Notes: generated by a model from the sequence alone, not told the origin. 64,000 nucleotides of DNA from Carboxylicivirga litoralis (GCF_025499605.1 NZ_JAFMVC010000020.1:1-64000), one strand, 5' to 3'. Shown: positions 36,519 through 45,468, counted from the stretch's first letter. A program made the numbers and translations.

Positions 36519-37469
36519 CTATCTAAATAATGAATCAACAAACTCGTCGCGGTTGAATACCTGCAAGTCATCAATTCCTTCACCAATACCAATGTATTTT
36601 ACCGGGATGCTAAATTGGTCAGAAACACCAATGACCACACCACCTTTAGCCGTTCCATCCAGCTTAGTAATGGCCAAAGCTGATACTTCGGTTGCTTTGG
36701 TAAATTGCTTGGCTTGCTCAAAGGCATTTTGCCCGGTTGAACCATCCAGTACCAATAGCACTTCATTGGGTGCATCAGGAACAATCTTTTGCATTACTCG
36801 CTTCACTTTGGTCAACTCATTCATTAGGTTGACTTTATTGTGAAGTCGACCAGCTGTATCGATTATCACTACATCGGCACCTTGGTTTTTAGCCGACTCT
36901 AAAGTATCAAAGGCGACAGAAGCCGGATCAGAACCCATGCTTTGCTTAACGATTGGCACATCTACGCGATCGGCCCACACCACTAGCTGATCAATAGCAG
37001 CAGCACGAAACGTATCAGCAGCTCCTAAAACAACTTTCTTACCAGCTTGCTTAAACTTGTTGGCCAGCTTACCAATGGTTGTTGTTTTGCCAACCCCATT
37101 CACACCAACCACCATAATCACATAGGGATACTCACTTTTGGGCAGTTCGAACTGACTGACGTCACCTGATTTATTCTCAGCTAAGAGTTCAGCAATTTCT
37201 TCGCGAAGGATATCATTCAACTCAGAGGTGCTTAAAAACTTATCTTTAGCAACGCGTTCTTCAATGCGTTCAATGATTTTAAGCGTCGTGTCCACACCTA
37301 CGTCCGAAGTAATCAATATTTCTTCCAAATCATCAAGCACATCGTCGTCAACTGTCGTTTTTCCAACAACAGCACGTGTCAACTTTTTAAATACGCTCTC
37401 TTTCGTTTTGGCCAGTCCTTTATCCAGACTTTCTTTCTTGGCTTTGTTAAAGCTCCCGAATAAACCCAT
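36519..37469 (-). CDS. ftsY: Signal recognition particle receptor FtsY
   Basis: A 316-residue SRP GTPase. It has the N-domain (residues about 10-95), then the G-domain with GVNGVGKTTTIGKLA, DTFRAAAIDQL, DTAGRLHNKVNLMNEL, TKLDGTAKGG and the closing IGEGIDDLQVFNRDEFVDSL. The A-domain is reduced to about 20 residues, as usual in this phylum. It docks SRP-ribosome complexes at the membrane for insertion of membrane proteins, with YidC (in this window) and Sec downstream in that pathway. It lies downstream of the rpmB-rpmG-DUF4295 unit, with a terminator and about 200 bases between. Confidence 0.96.
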   Translation of the reverse strand: MGLFGSFNKAKKESLDKGLAKTKESVFKKLTRAVVGKTTVDDDVLDDLEEILITSDVGVDTTLKIIERIEERVAKDKFLSTSELNDILREEIAELLAENKSGDVSQFELPKSEYPYVIMVVGVNGVGKTTTIGKLANKFKQAGKKVVLGAADTFRAAAIDQLVVWADRVDVPIVKQSMGSDPASVAFDTLESAKNQGADVVIIDTAGRLHNKVNLMNELTKVKRVMQKIVPDAPNEVLLVLDGSTGQNAFEQAKQFTKATEVSALAITKLDGTAKGGVVIGVSDQFSIPVKYIGIGEGIDDLQVFNRDEFVDSLFR

Positions 37470-37538
37470 GAATATTAATTTTTTGAGGGCTTAAAGATAT
37501 AAAAAAGATGTTAGACACAAGATAAAAGAGATAGGTAT

Positions 37539-37573
37539 CAAGACTGATTTTAAGTAGAATTTCATCAGTCTTG
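37539..37573. repeat. Inverted repeat upstream of ftsY
   Basis: Perfect 10-base arms CAAGACTGAT (37539-37548) and ATCAGTCTTG (37564-37573) lie 70-100 bases ahead of the ftsY ATG. They could form a leader hairpin or an operator. Confidence 0.4.
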
Positions 37574-37614
37574 TTTCTTTTGTCTTTAATCTATCATCTC
37601 AAACATAATTCAAC

Positions 37615-37646
37615 AAAAAAGCTTCCCTGAAAACAAGGAAGCTTTT
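37615..37646 (-). terminator. Terminator of the rpmB-rpmG-DUF4295 operon
   Basis: A stem AAAAGCTTCC with GGAAGCTTTT and a run of T on the minus strand lies 25 bases after the DUF4295 stop. Confidence 0.88.
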
Positions 37647-37670
37647 GTGCTATAAGTTGTATTTCAAAAA

Positions 37671-37823
37671 TTACTTCTTGAAATATTCTTTTGCCATTTC
37701 ATTTGGTACAATCTCTTCACGGAATGTATAAGCTCCGGTTTTTTCAGACTTTACCATTTTGATCACTTTAGTGTGACCTTTACCTTCACCTTTTTGCAAG
37801 GATGCTACTGCTTTCTTTGCCAT
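37671..37823 (-). CDS. DUF4295 protein (small ribosome-linked protein of Bacteroidota)
   Basis: 50 residues, highly basic. It starts MAKKAVASLQKGEGKGHTKV and ends EIVPNEMAKEYFKK. It is too short for many gene callers but lies 12 bases downstream of rpmG in the same direction and shares the MAKK start. The DUF4295 family is restricted to Bacteroidota and is always found beside rpmG-rpmB. My recollection, which I cannot check here, is that a protein of this family was seen in the Flavobacterium johnsoniae ribosome structure and named bL38. Context makes a ribosomal role likely. Confidence 0.9.
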   Translation of the reverse strand: MAKKAVASLQKGEGKGHTKVIKMVKSEKTGAYTFREEIVPNEMAKEYFKK

Positions 37824-37835
37824 GGTTAATCAGTT

Positions 37836-38024
37836 TTATTTGATTTCGCGGTGTAAAGTAACACGCTTCAAAATCGGATTATACTTTTTCAACTCCATGC
37901 GGTCAGGAGTATTTTTTCTGTTCTTTACGGTAATATATCGGCTAGTTCCTGGCTGTCCGCTTTCTTTGTGCTCAGTGCACTCCAAAATAACCTGAACGCG
38001 ATTACCTTTTGCTTTCTTTGCCAT
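37836..38024 (-). CDS. rpmG: 50S ribosomal protein bL33
   Basis: 62 residues ([20 protein letters not shown], then [17 protein letters not shown] and the C-terminal [10 protein letters not shown]). It has the bL33 fold, but only one cysteine, so it is the zinc-free form. It lies 12 bases after the rpmB stop, in the standard rpmB-rpmG order. Confidence 0.97.
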   Translation of the reverse strand: MAKKAKGNRVQVILECTEHKESGQPGTSRYITVKNRKNTPDRMELKKYNPILKRVTLHREIK

Positions 38025-38036
38025 TTCTACTCCTTA

Positions 38037-38279
38037 TTAAAAGTTAGCAATAAATCCTTTTTCTTTCGCCTGCTTAAGGGCTGCTAACAAACCAACTTTG
38101 TTGATCATACGCAAACCAGCTGCAGATACTCTAATGCTTACCCAACGATCTTCTTCAGGTAAGTAGAACTTCTTTTTGAAAAGATTAATATCGAATCTTC
38201 TCTTGGTTCTTCTTTTTGAGTGAGAAACATTATTTCCCACCATGAATGATTTACCAGTTATTTGACATACTCTTGACAT
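38037..38279 (-). CDS. rpmB: 50S ribosomal protein bL28
   Basis: 80 residues. [20 protein letters not shown], then [16 protein letters not shown] and a C-terminal [19 protein letters not shown] are characteristic of bL28. It lacks the zinc cysteine pairs, consistent with the zinc-free paralogue bL33 next to it. First gene of the rpmB-rpmG-DUF4295 operon. Confidence 0.97.
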   Translation of the reverse strand: MSRVCQITGKSFMVGNNVSHSKRRTKRRFDINLFKKKFYLPEEDRWVSIRVSAAGLRMINKVGLLAALKQAKEKGFIANF

Positions 38280-38428
38280 CGCTCAACAGTTTTTTTCGGA
38301 TACATTTTTCAAACAGAGCGCAAAATAAGGCATTTTTATCGGATAATACAAATATTGAAACTTATAATTCAATAGTTTTTTCATTTTTTCTTTACATCCG
38401 ATCTAACCTTTGCATTCTGATTGCAAAA

Positions 38429-39682
38429 TTATGACTTTTTTTTCTCTTTATTTAATTCCTGAAGTAGCATAATTAATCCCGCCTCAGATGAACGTTGAAT
38501 GTTTCTTGTCCGGATTTTACCAAAATTAAAACACTGGCTATGTACACCAAAATCACCGGCTATTGCAATCCAAACTGTACCAACCGGCTTTTCATCCGTT
38601 CCGCCATCAGGACCTGCAATGCCTGAGGTGGCGATTGCATAATCCGTCTTCATCAATTGCCTTACCCCTTCAGCCATTTGTTCAACCACCTCCTGACTCA
38701 CTGCTCCATTTTCTTCCAAAGATTCTGTTCGAACATGCAACACACTTTCTTTAATGGCATTATCATAGGCAATAACGCCTCCTCTAAAATAAGCTGAACT
38801 GCCTGGAATACTCGTCAACAGATGCCCGATATTACCCCCCGTACAACTCTCTGCCGTCGCAAGGGTTTGATTTCTATCTTTTAATACTTCTCCCAATAGC
38901 TGTTGTACAGGGAAATCTTCCTCTCCGAAAATATTATCTCCAACCAACGCATATAAATCCTTAACCAGGGAAGAAATATCTGCTTGAGCCTGAGCTTTGT
39001 TGCCCATTTTAGCCGTTAAGCGCAGGCGAATCTTACCTGGACTAGGCAAATAAGCCAGTGAAATGTAATCAGGAATCCGATCCTCCCACTCTTCTAATTG
39101 TTCTGCTAAAACAGCTTCAGGAATATTAAAAACCTGAATGGTTTTGTGGATTATATGGCCGGTGTTATAACGTTTCTTCAATCGAGGGATAATTTCATTA
39201 CTCATGGCTGTTTTCATCTCAACAGGCACGCCAGGCATCGACACAATCACCTTTCCTTTTTCATCGAACCACATAACGGGAGCCGTTCCCACAGGATTCG
39301 TAATCACTTCACAACATTCCGGCACATAAGCCTGGCTCTCATTTTGTTTATTAATGCCTTTTACGCGACCTTTCAACAGAGTCGTCATGGTATCATAAGC
39401 CTGCTGGTTAAACACCAGTTTCGAATTGAATATTTCGGCCAATGTTTCTTTTGTAATATCGTCTTTGGTGGGACCTAATCCGCCAGTCAATAGCACAATA
39501 TCAACGCGCAACATGGCCTCGTGTATAGCATTGATAATGGCCTGGCGCGTATCCTGAATTGAAGTAATACGTACCACATCAAAACCGGCGTCGTTCAGCT
39601 GCTGCCCCATCCATGCTGAGTTGGTATCAATCACCTGACCAATTAATAATTCGTTACCGATGGTTATAATTTCTACATCCAT
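38429..39682 (-). CDS. cinA: CinA family nicotinamide-nucleotide amidase/competence-damage protein
   Basis: 417 residues. The N-terminal MoCF-like domain (residues 1-170; IITIGNELLIGQVIDTNSAW, LTGGLGPTKDDITKE) acts on ADP-ribose or NAD-related nucleotides. The C-terminal domain (residues about 260-415; TLATAESCTGGNIGHLLTSI, YAIATSGIAGPDGGTDEKPV) is an NMN deamidase. Both halves are complete, as in the usual full-length CinA. The role is pyridine-nucleotide salvage; the link to competence is only in some transformable bacteria. Confidence 0.94.
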   Translation of the reverse strand: MDVEIITIGNELLIGQVIDTNSAWMGQQLNDAGFDVVRITSIQDTRQAIINAIHEAMLRVDIVLLTGGLGPTKDDITKETLAEIFNSKLVFNQQAYDTMTTLLKGRVKGINKQNESQAYVPECCEVITNPVGTAPVMWFDEKGKVIVSMPGVPVEMKTAMSNEIIPRLKKRYNTGHIIHKTIQVFNIPEAVLAEQLEEWEDRIPDYISLAYLPSPGKIRLRLTAKMGNKAQAQADISSLVKDLYALVGDNIFGEEDFPVQQLLGEVLKDRNQTLATAESCTGGNIGHLLTSIPGSSAYFRGGVIAYDNAIKESVLHVRTESLEENGAVSQEVVEQMAEGVRQLMKTDYAIATSGIAGPDGGTDEKPVGTVWIAIAGDFGVHSQCFNFGKIRTRNIQRSSEAGLIMLLQELNKEKKKS

Positions 39683-39802
39683 TTCTTTTAAAATTGAAGA
39701 GTTGAAAAGTTGAGGAGTTGATATTTTTAAATGTCAAAAACCAATTAGTTTCACTAACTATTCACAATTAACCATTGATAATTAACCATTACAACAAACT
39801 TA

Positions 39803-41038
39803 TTATTTTTCTTTTATGGCTCTTATACGCTGCAATAAGGGTGGATGTGAATAATGAAAAAACACATACAACGAATGCGGCGTTAAATTACTTAAGGCAT
39901 TTGATGAAATTGTTTTTAAACCACTGATTAAAGCTTCTTCCAAGCCGAAACCATTGGCATAAGCATCGGCGGCATATTCATTTTTCCGCGATAAAATCGT
40001 CATAAAGATACCGGCAATAAATGATACTGGTGAATACAAAATGCCAAAAGCTAATAGACCAATATGAAAATTAGGTTCGTTTACGCCTAAAGCCTGTGAT
40101 AACAATGGTGACCCCACCACCAAACCAAATACAAACAAAATGATGCCCATTTGGATAACACCAGTTATTGTTCCCCATAAAGTATGTTTAAGCTTATAAT
40201 GGCCAATTTCATGGGCTAAGACCGCCACTATTTCTTCTGCCTTCAAATCTTTAATTAAAGTATCATATAGAACAATGCGCTTACGGCTTCCTAAACCGCT
40301 AAAAAACGCATTGGCTTTGGTGCTTCGTTTCGAGCCATCCATTACAAATACGTTATCTAACTTAAAACCTGCTTTTACCGAAAACGATTCGATGGCATCG
40401 CGCAACTCGCCCTCTTCCAGGGGTGTTTGCTTATTAAACAACGGCAATATAAGTGAGGTGTAAAACATCGTCATAAAAATGGTAAAACCACTGATAACCA
40501 TCCAGGCGTATAACCAGAAAAGGTTGCCGGCAATACTGTATAACCAAATCACCAATGCCATTAGTGGTCCTCCAATCACAACAGAAAGAAGCACTGATTT
40601 AAGCATATCCAGTATAAATATTTTGGGTGTTGTTTTATTAAAGCCAAAGCGTTCTTCAATAACAAATGTTCCATAAATACTAAATGGCAAACTAATAATT
40701 GACGAACCAGCACCAATAACCGCAAAAAACAGAAGCGATTGTACTGTTACATTTGAGCTTATCTCCGTCACCCAATTATTTATCAAAGCGAAACCACCTA
40801 AAAATAACATAGCCATCATCACGCTAAAACTCACTATTTCACTAAGCAGGCCAAAACTGTAATTGGCTTTCTTATAATCCTGTTGCTTGCGGTACTTATC
40901 TTCATCGTAAACACCTTCCAGTTCTTCAGGGATTTTCGTATTAACGGTTTTGTGATTTAGATAGTCGAGCCATTGGTCGAATAAAAACTGCCACGCAACA
41001 ATGGCTATAATAATGTAAAAGATATGTTCTGCGTTCAT
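39803..41038 (-). CDS. M48-family (Ste24-type) membrane zinc metalloprotease
   Basis: 411 residues with about seven transmembrane helices and the zinc motif VAVLAHEIGHYKLKH (HExxH, near residue 265-270). Further ligand Glu is in SRKNEYAADAYANGFG. The arrangement and length match Ste24/CAAX prenyl protease 1 homologues in bacteria, which degrade or clip membrane proteins. Bacteria do not prenylate CAAX proteins, so the substrate is unknown; quality control of membrane proteins is likely. Confidence 0.92.
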   Translation of the reverse strand: MNAEHIFYIIIAIVAWQFLFDQWLDYLNHKTVNTKIPEELEGVYDEDKYRKQQDYKKANYSFGLLSEIVSFSVMMAMLFLGGFALINNWVTEISSNVTVQSLLFFAVIGAGSSIISLPFSIYGTFVIEERFGFNKTTPKIFILDMLKSVLLSVVIGGPLMALVIWLYSIAGNLFWLYAWMVISGFTIFMTMFYTSLILPLFNKQTPLEEGELRDAIESFSVKAGFKLDNVFVMDGSKRSTKANAFFSGLGSRKRIVLYDTLIKDLKAEEIVAVLAHEIGHYKLKHTLWGTITGVIQMGIILFVFGLVVGSPLLSQALGVNEPNFHIGLLAFGILYSPVSFIAGIFMTILSRKNEYAADAYANGFGLEEALISGLKTISSNALSNLTPHSLYVFFHYSHPPLLQRIRAIKEK

Positions 41039-41067
41039 TTAATAATATTTTGAAGCACAAAAGTATA

Positions 41068-41160
41068 AAAAGCTTACACAGATTAAGAAGATGAGCACAG
41101 AAAACAATTGCATAAACCATTCACACCTCTGCGAAAATATGTGCTATCAGCGGGAAATAT
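41068..41160. repeat. Degenerate intergenic repeat-like sequence
   Basis: The spacer contains TTACACAGATTAAGA at 41075-41089 and CTGCGAAAATATGTGCTATC at 41132-41151, followed by AGCGGGAA. These resemble a dispersed non-coding repeat I recall from other Bacteroidota genomes. No second copy is in this window. Confidence 0.3.
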
Positions 41161-41864
41161 TATTGCTTAATCCAAGTATCAACAGCATATTTAAAAGCTT
41201 CCGCTATTTTCTTTTTAAACTCTGTATCACCTGCATATTTCTGGTTCATCTCAAACTCAATGCCCAGGTATTTCTCTCCTTCCAAATCTCTGAAATGCCG
41301 CACAAAACCATCAGGTTTTCCCCTGAATGGATAGTTAAATCGCACACGACATTCTGGCAGAATTTTATTTAATTCAGCTTTCCAAAGCCTGGCAAATTGT
41401 TTTTCTTCTACTCGTTCGGGGTTATATAATATACCGAAATCTGTTTGCCTGACTTCCCCATTTAATTCAGGTGTAAATGAATGAACGGACAGATGCAATA
41501 CAGTCTTATCTTGTTGCCAAAGTTTCTCCACTTCAGCTTCAAAAGGTCGTCGAAAGGTATAGTAGTAGTCATCAAGTAGTTGTTTTTTCTCCGTTTTCGA
41601 CAGGCACTTAGTAAATTCCGAAAATAAGGTTCGCCGATAGAGCGAACGATTAACATCTACCAACAAACGACTGGACGTAGCACTTTGTTTATGTGTAATA
41701 TAGTCCGAATTAATCAAATCAAACAACTCTTTAGATCCCAGGTCATAACCACGATGTGTTTGAAGCACTTTAGTCGCGTTTTGAAATAACTTTTGATATT
41801 GAAAAGGTATATCATTACCGGCATGCTCACACGATAGTACTACCACCTTTTTGTTATTCATCAT
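41160..41864 (-). CDS. N-formylglutamate amidohydrolase family protein
   Basis: 234 residues. VVLSCEHAGNDIPFQY at the N-terminus, the basic SSRLLVDVNRSLYRRTLF region, VLHLSVHSFTPELNG and the C-terminal YLGIEFEMNQKYAGD match the FGase/HutG-like family of zinc amidohydrolases. Histidine degradation is the textbook role, but no hut genes are nearby, so the substrate may be another N-acyl amino acid. Its ATG directly follows the stop of the Crp/Fnr-type regulator gene upstream, indicating coupling. Confidence 0.88.
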   Translation of the reverse strand: MMNNKKVVVLSCEHAGNDIPFQYQKLFQNATKVLQTHRGYDLGSKELFDLINSDYITHKQSATSSRLLVDVNRSLYRRTLFSEFTKCLSKTEKKQLLDDYYYTFRRPFEAEVEKLWQQDKTVLHLSVHSFTPELNGEVRQTDFGILYNPERVEEKQFARLWKAELNKILPECRVRFNYPFRGKPDGFVRHFRDLEGEKYLGIEFEMNQKYAGDTEFKKKIAEAFKYAVDTWIKQ

Positions 41865-42530
41865 TTACTTTTTCAATTGCTTAATTAATAATTCCCGGTT
41901 AATTATTTTCACACTTTTGCCTTTAGCTTCGATAATGTGTTCGTTGTGTAAATCACGCAGTGCCCTTCCTAACGACGGTCGGGTAACGCCAAACAAATTT
42001 GCTAATTCTTCCTGACTTTTTGGCAATACTATTTCTCCCTCAACTGACCCGGAAAGTTGCAGTAAATAATGTGCAATTTTCCCCCGAATGGTCTGAAAAG
42101 ATAAGAAGCGGATTTTATCGGTTAAAAACTGTGTTTTACTCGATATCATATTCATAAAGTTATTAAGAAATGCAGAACTTGACTGCATCAATGCAATAAC
42201 TGATTTTTTGGGCAAATGAAACATCTCGACATGATTATTGGCGACAATATTAACCGGACAAGTATTGTTCTCACCAAACAGGAAAGCAACAGCCACAGGC
42301 TTGGGCGGCTCAATATCTTCAATTTTAATGGCTTTACCTGAATAATCAACCATTTCGCCTTTCACACTTCCGCACAACATAATCATTAACGAGCGGCATT
42401 CTTCACCACTTTGAGCAATCATATGCCCTTTCTCATATTTTTTTATCTGATAAGGTATCTTCTCAAGCAATTGACATATTTCCTTATACTCTATACCTTT
42501 AAATAAAGGACACTTTACTAATGCTTCCAT
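41865..42530 (-). CDS. HcpR-like Crp/Fnr-family regulator
   Basis: 221 residues. A cyclic-nucleotide-like sensor barrel (about residues 15-125; KYEKGHMIAQSGEECRSLMI), a long dimer helix and a winged helix with recognition helix QEELANLFGVTRPSLGRALRDL. No Cys cluster typical of FNR is seen at the N-terminus. It is divergent from an Hcp-linked ferredoxin gene, and the shared 118-base spacer holds the palindrome GTAAC-ATTT-GTTAC. The same pattern, GTAACnnnnGTTAC, was reported for HcpR regulons in Clostridia, Bacteroides and others, which control hybrid-cluster protein genes in response to nitric oxide/nitrite stress. The identity is therefore inferred from family plus site plus neighbours. A nearby CRP paralogue at 29398 is a different protein. 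Confidence 0.8.
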   Translation of the reverse strand: MEALVKCPLFKGIEYKEICQLLEKIPYQIKKYEKGHMIAQSGEECRSLMIMLCGSVKGEMVDYSGKAIKIEDIEPPKPVAVAFLFGENNTCPVNIVANNHVEMFHLPKKSVIALMQSSSAFLNNFMNMISSKTQFLTDKIRFLSFQTIRGKIAHYLLQLSGSVEGEIVLPKSQEELANLFGVTRPSLGRALRDLHNEHIIEAKGKSVKIINRELLIKQLKK

Positions 42531-42573
42531 GAATTCAGTAATTTTGTACCAAATTATAAATTAATTTCGATTT

Positions 42574-42589
42574 TGTAACATTTGTTACA
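42574..42589. promoter_or_regulatory. HcpR-type operator, GTAAC-N4-GTTAC
   Basis: TGTAACATTTGTTACA has perfect 7-base inverted arms around TT. It lies 22 bases before the -7 box TATATTTG (42611-42618). With the start expected about seven bases after that box's centre, the operator centre is near -40, the class II activator position of Crp/Fnr proteins. Confidence 0.75.
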
Positions 42590-42610
42590 GCCTTCCCTCT
42601 TCCATCACCC

Positions 42611-42618
42611 TATATTTG
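42611..42618 (+). promoter_or_regulatory. -7 element of the ferredoxin-like gene
   Basis: TATATTTG is a perfect TAnnTTTG -7 box, 30 bases before the ATG at 42649. No TTTG lies at the normal -33 distance; the operator takes that place, as expected for an activator-dependent promoter. Confidence 0.7.
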
Positions 42619-42648
42619 CATTGTAAAATTGATAAAAAAGCATCTGCG

Positions 42649-43620
42649 ATGATAAGAGATATGATAAAAATAGACGAGGATAAATGTAATGGCTGTGGCG
42701 TTTGCATCCCCTCGTGCCACGAAGGAGCCCTTCAGATTATCGATGGCAAAGCACGATTGATAAGCGACTTAATGTGCGATGGATTAGGTGCGTGTTTAAA
42801 TCACTGTCCTCAAGATGCCATGACCATCGAAAAACGAGAAGCTGAGCCATATGATGAAATAAAAGTGATGGAGATAATGGTTGATAAAGGCATAAATACT
42901 GTTATTGCTCATTTAAAGCATCTAAAAGACCATAATGAATTTACTTTTTTAAAGCAAGCAGTCAATTGGTTAAAAGAAAATGAGACCAATTTGGAGTTTC
43001 CATTAAATGATGTAATAAAAGAAGTACATGGTCATAAACCTGAAGCTACTCAGGCAGAGCAGGCAAAGCCATCTGTTTTGGAAATGGGGCATGCCGGAGG
43101 TGGTTGTCCGGGTTCAACTCCTCGTGTTATTGAACGTCCATCCGTTGCTACTGCTGGTGGAGGGTGTCCGGGTTCTGCACCTAAAACCATTGAACGGCCA
43201 ACCTTTGCTGCAGCAGCAGTAAATAATGGTGATGCACCTTCACAGTTACGTCAGTGGCCTGTTCAGATGCACCTGATCAATCCGATGATGCCGTCTTTCC
43301 GCGATTCGGACATGGTATTAGCCGCTGATTGTGTAGCCTTTGCCATGGGGAATTTCCACAGTAAATTCTTAAAGGGAAAAAGTGTTGGTATTGCTTGTCC
43401 TAAATTAGATAGTCAACAAGATTCTTACCTGGATAAATTAATCAGCTTGATAGATAATGCGAAAATTAATACACTAACCGTTGCTATTATGCAGGTACCT
43501 TGTTGCGGAGGCTTGTTACAATTGGCAAAAACAGCAGTTGAGCAAGCTTCGCGTAAAATTCCAGTTAAAGTAGCCATTGTATCTATCGAAGGTGAAATTT
43601 TGAGTGAAGAGTGGGTGTAA
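42649..43620 (+). CDS. Hcp-associated ferredoxin-domain protein (FrdX-like)
   Basis: 323 residues from the ATG at 42649; the in-frame TTG at 42616 is rejected because it lies inside the -7 box. The N-terminus holds two [4Fe-4S] motifs (CNGCGVCIPSC and CDGLGACLNHCP). A linker carries a duplicated motif, GGGCPGSTPRVIERP and GGGCPGSAPKTIERP. A C-terminal domain has IACPKLD and VPCCGGLLQLA. It probably carries electrons to Hcp or to a related redox partner; proteins of this kind are linked to hcp in HcpR regulons. It precedes hcp, with a possible terminator/attenuator between. Confidence 0.82.
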   Translation: MIRDMIKIDEDKCNGCGVCIPSCHEGALQIIDGKARLISDLMCDGLGACLNHCPQDAMTIEKREAEPYDEIKVMEIMVDKGINTVIAHLKHLKDHNEFTFLKQAVNWLKENETNLEFPLNDVIKEVHGHKPEATQAEQAKPSVLEMGHAGGGCPGSTPRVIERPSVATAGGGCPGSAPKTIERPTFAAAAVNNGDAPSQLRQWPVQMHLINPMMPSFRDSDMVLAADCVAFAMGNFHSKFLKGKSVGIACPKLDSQQDSYLDKLISLIDNAKINTLTVAIMQVPCCGGLLQLAKTAVEQASRKIPVKVAIVSIEGEILSEEWV

Positions 43621-43691
43621 GTCAGTCAGTAGTTTGTAGTGAATCGGGAAATTAGTAAGGGAAACACCACTACCAGCTACTGACTTACAAC
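43616..43691 (+). repeat. Imperfect hairpin after the ferredoxin-like gene
   Basis: GTAAGTCAGTCAGTAGTTT near the stop and the inverted ACCAGCTACTGACTTAC (about 43675-43691) pair with a 4-base bulge. It precedes the stronger hairpin at 43721. Confidence 0.45.
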
Positions 43692-43720
43692 CAACAACAA
43701 TATAATTTGGGTTAGGTAGC

Positions 43721-43793
43721 AGTGGGAAATGTCAAAACCGTCCAAAGTTTTCCGGGGTAGTCACCTTAACATTGACATTTCCCACTTTTTTTT
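43721..43793 (+). terminator. Long-loop terminator or attenuator upstream of hcp
   Basis: Perfect 15-base arms AGTGGGAAATGTCAA (43721-43735) and TTGACATTTCCCACT (43772-43786), then T8. The loop is 36 bases and contains AACCGTCCAAAGTTTTCC. The hcp ATG is 47 bases downstream. It may end the upstream transcript or attenuate hcp. Confidence 0.75.
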
Positions 43794-43839
43794 AAAAACT
43801 TAAAGTATTAATAATCAATATAACTAAAAACCAGTAATC

Positions 43840-45468
43840 ATGAGTATGTTTTGTTACCAATGTCAGGAAGCAGCGAAGGGTGTTGGCTGTTCTGTTAAGG
43901 GAGTTTGTGGTAAAACCGAAGATGTGGCTAATCTTCAGGATTTATTGCTATACACTACAAAAGGAGTGGCTTTAATTAGTCAATTGGCCGATGAAAAAGG
44001 CATCGACACAGCTGTTGCTAACAAGTATATTATCGATTCGTTATTTATAACGATTACTAATGCCAACTTCGATCGCAACAAGATTATTGCAAAAATCAAA
44101 GAAGGTTATAAGGTACAGGATGAGTTAAAAGCTCAGATTGACACTTCTGACTTACACGATTGTGCTACTTACAGAGCAGCCAATGAAAACGAAATGGAAT
44201 CAAAAGCGCTTTTAATTGGTATTTTATCCATTGAAAACGAAGATATCCGTTCGTTAAAAGAGCTATTGACCTACGGACTTAAAGGTATGGCCGCTTATGG
44301 TGAGCACGCCTGGAATTTAGGCTATGAAGATGCAGCCATCTATCACTTCGCTAAAAAAGCACTGGTAGCTACGCTTTCTGAGGATATTTCAGCTAATGAA
44401 CTGGTTGGTTTAGTACTAGAATGTGGTAAATTTGGTGTTGATGTAATGGCGTTGTTGGATAAAGCCAATACAGAGTCGTTTGGTAATCCTGAAATCACGA
44501 CTGTAAACATTGGTGTTGGAACAAACCCAGGTATCCTGATTTCTGGTCACGATCTGAAAGATCTGGAAGAGCTATTGGAGCAGACACAAGGAACGGGCGT
44601 TGATGTGTATACACACAGCGAAATGCTACCCGCTCATTACTATCCTAAATTTAAGAAGTATGAAAATTTTGTCGGTAACTACGGTAGTGCCTGGTGGAAA
44701 CAAACCTCAGAATTTGAAACCTTCAATGGCCCCATCTTATTTACAACCAACTGTATTGTTCCTCCTAAGCCCTCATACAAAGACCGCGTTTACACGACTG
44801 GTGCATCTGGTTTTGATGGTTGTGTGCACATTGCCGACAGAGTTAATGGCAACGCAAAAGATTTCTCAGCAGTGATTGAGCATGCTAAAAAATGTGCCTC
44901 TCCTACTGAAATCGAAACAGGTGAAATAGTGGGTGGTTTTGCTCACAACCAGGTATTGCAGTTAGCCGACAAGGTGGTTGAAGCCGTGAAAGGTGGTGCC
45001 ATTAAGAAATTTGTTGTAATGGCTGGTTGCGATGGTCGCATGAATGACCGTAACTACTACACCGAATTTGCAAATGAACTGCCTCAGGACACCGTTATTT
45101 TGACAGCCGGCTGTGCCAAGTATCGTTATAATAAATTGCCCTTAGGCGATATTGGTGGTATTCCACGCGTTTTAGATGCAGGTCAATGCAACGATTCTTA
45201 CAGTTTGGCTGTAACTGCATTAAAATTAAAAGAGGTATTTGAATTGGATGACATTAACGACCTACCAATCGTATACAACATTGCCTGGTATGAACAAAAA
45301 GCTGTTATTGTGTTACTAGCTCTTCTGCACCTGGGCGTTAAAAACATCAACCTGGGACCTACATTACCCGCATTCTTATCACCAAATGTGGCTAAAATAT
45401 TGGTTGAAACCTTTGGTATTGGAGGGATTAGCACAGTAAAAGAAGATATTCAAAAGTGGATCAACTAG
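43840..45468 (+). CDS. hcp: Hybrid-cluster protein (hydroxylamine reductase/NO reductase)
   Basis: 542 residues. The N-terminal cysteine motif Cys5-x2-Cys8-x8-Cys17-x5-Cys23 binds a [4Fe-4S] cluster. The ligands of the hybrid 4Fe-2O-2S cluster are visible as [41 protein letters not shown] and [12 protein letters not shown], with the late [13 protein letters not shown] motif. Hcp reduces nitric oxide or hydroxylamine under anaerobic nitrosative stress. It is full length and sits next to an HcpR-like regulator and nrfHA, so its job here fits nitrite/NO detoxification. Confidence 0.95.
   Translation: MSMFCYQCQEAAKGVGCSVKGVCGKTEDVANLQDLLLYTTKGVALISQLADEKGIDTAVANKYIIDSLFITITNANFDRNKIIAKIKEGYKVQDELKAQIDTSDLHDCATYRAANENEMESKALLIGILSIENEDIRSLKELLTYGLKGMAAYGEHAWNLGYEDAAIYHFAKKALVATLSEDISANELVGLVLECGKFGVDVMALLDKANTESFGNPEITTVNIGVGTNPGILISGHDLKDLEELLEQTQGTGVDVYTHSEMLPAHYYPKFKKYENFVGNYGSAWWKQTSEFETFNGPILFTTNCIVPPKPSYKDRVYTTGASGFDGCVHIADRVNGNAKDFSAVIEHAKKCASPTEIETGEIVGGFAHNQVLQLADKVVEAVKGGAIKKFVVMAGCDGRMNDRNYYTEFANELPQDTVILTAGCAKYRYNKLPLGDIGGIPRVLDAGQCNDSYSLAVTALKLKEVFELDDINDLPIVYNIAWYEQKAVIVLLALLHLGVKNINLGPTLPAFLSPNVAKILVETFGIGGISTVKEDIQKWIN

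Noticed and set aside
38424-38431. TAATTTTG as promoter of rpmB
   Set aside because: It overlaps the 3' end of cinA, lies about 150 bases from rpmB and has no -33 box, so I could not support it.
42616-42648. TTG start for the ferredoxin-like gene
   Set aside because: The TTG is part of the -7 promoter box TATATTTG, so it cannot be in the translated region if that box is used.
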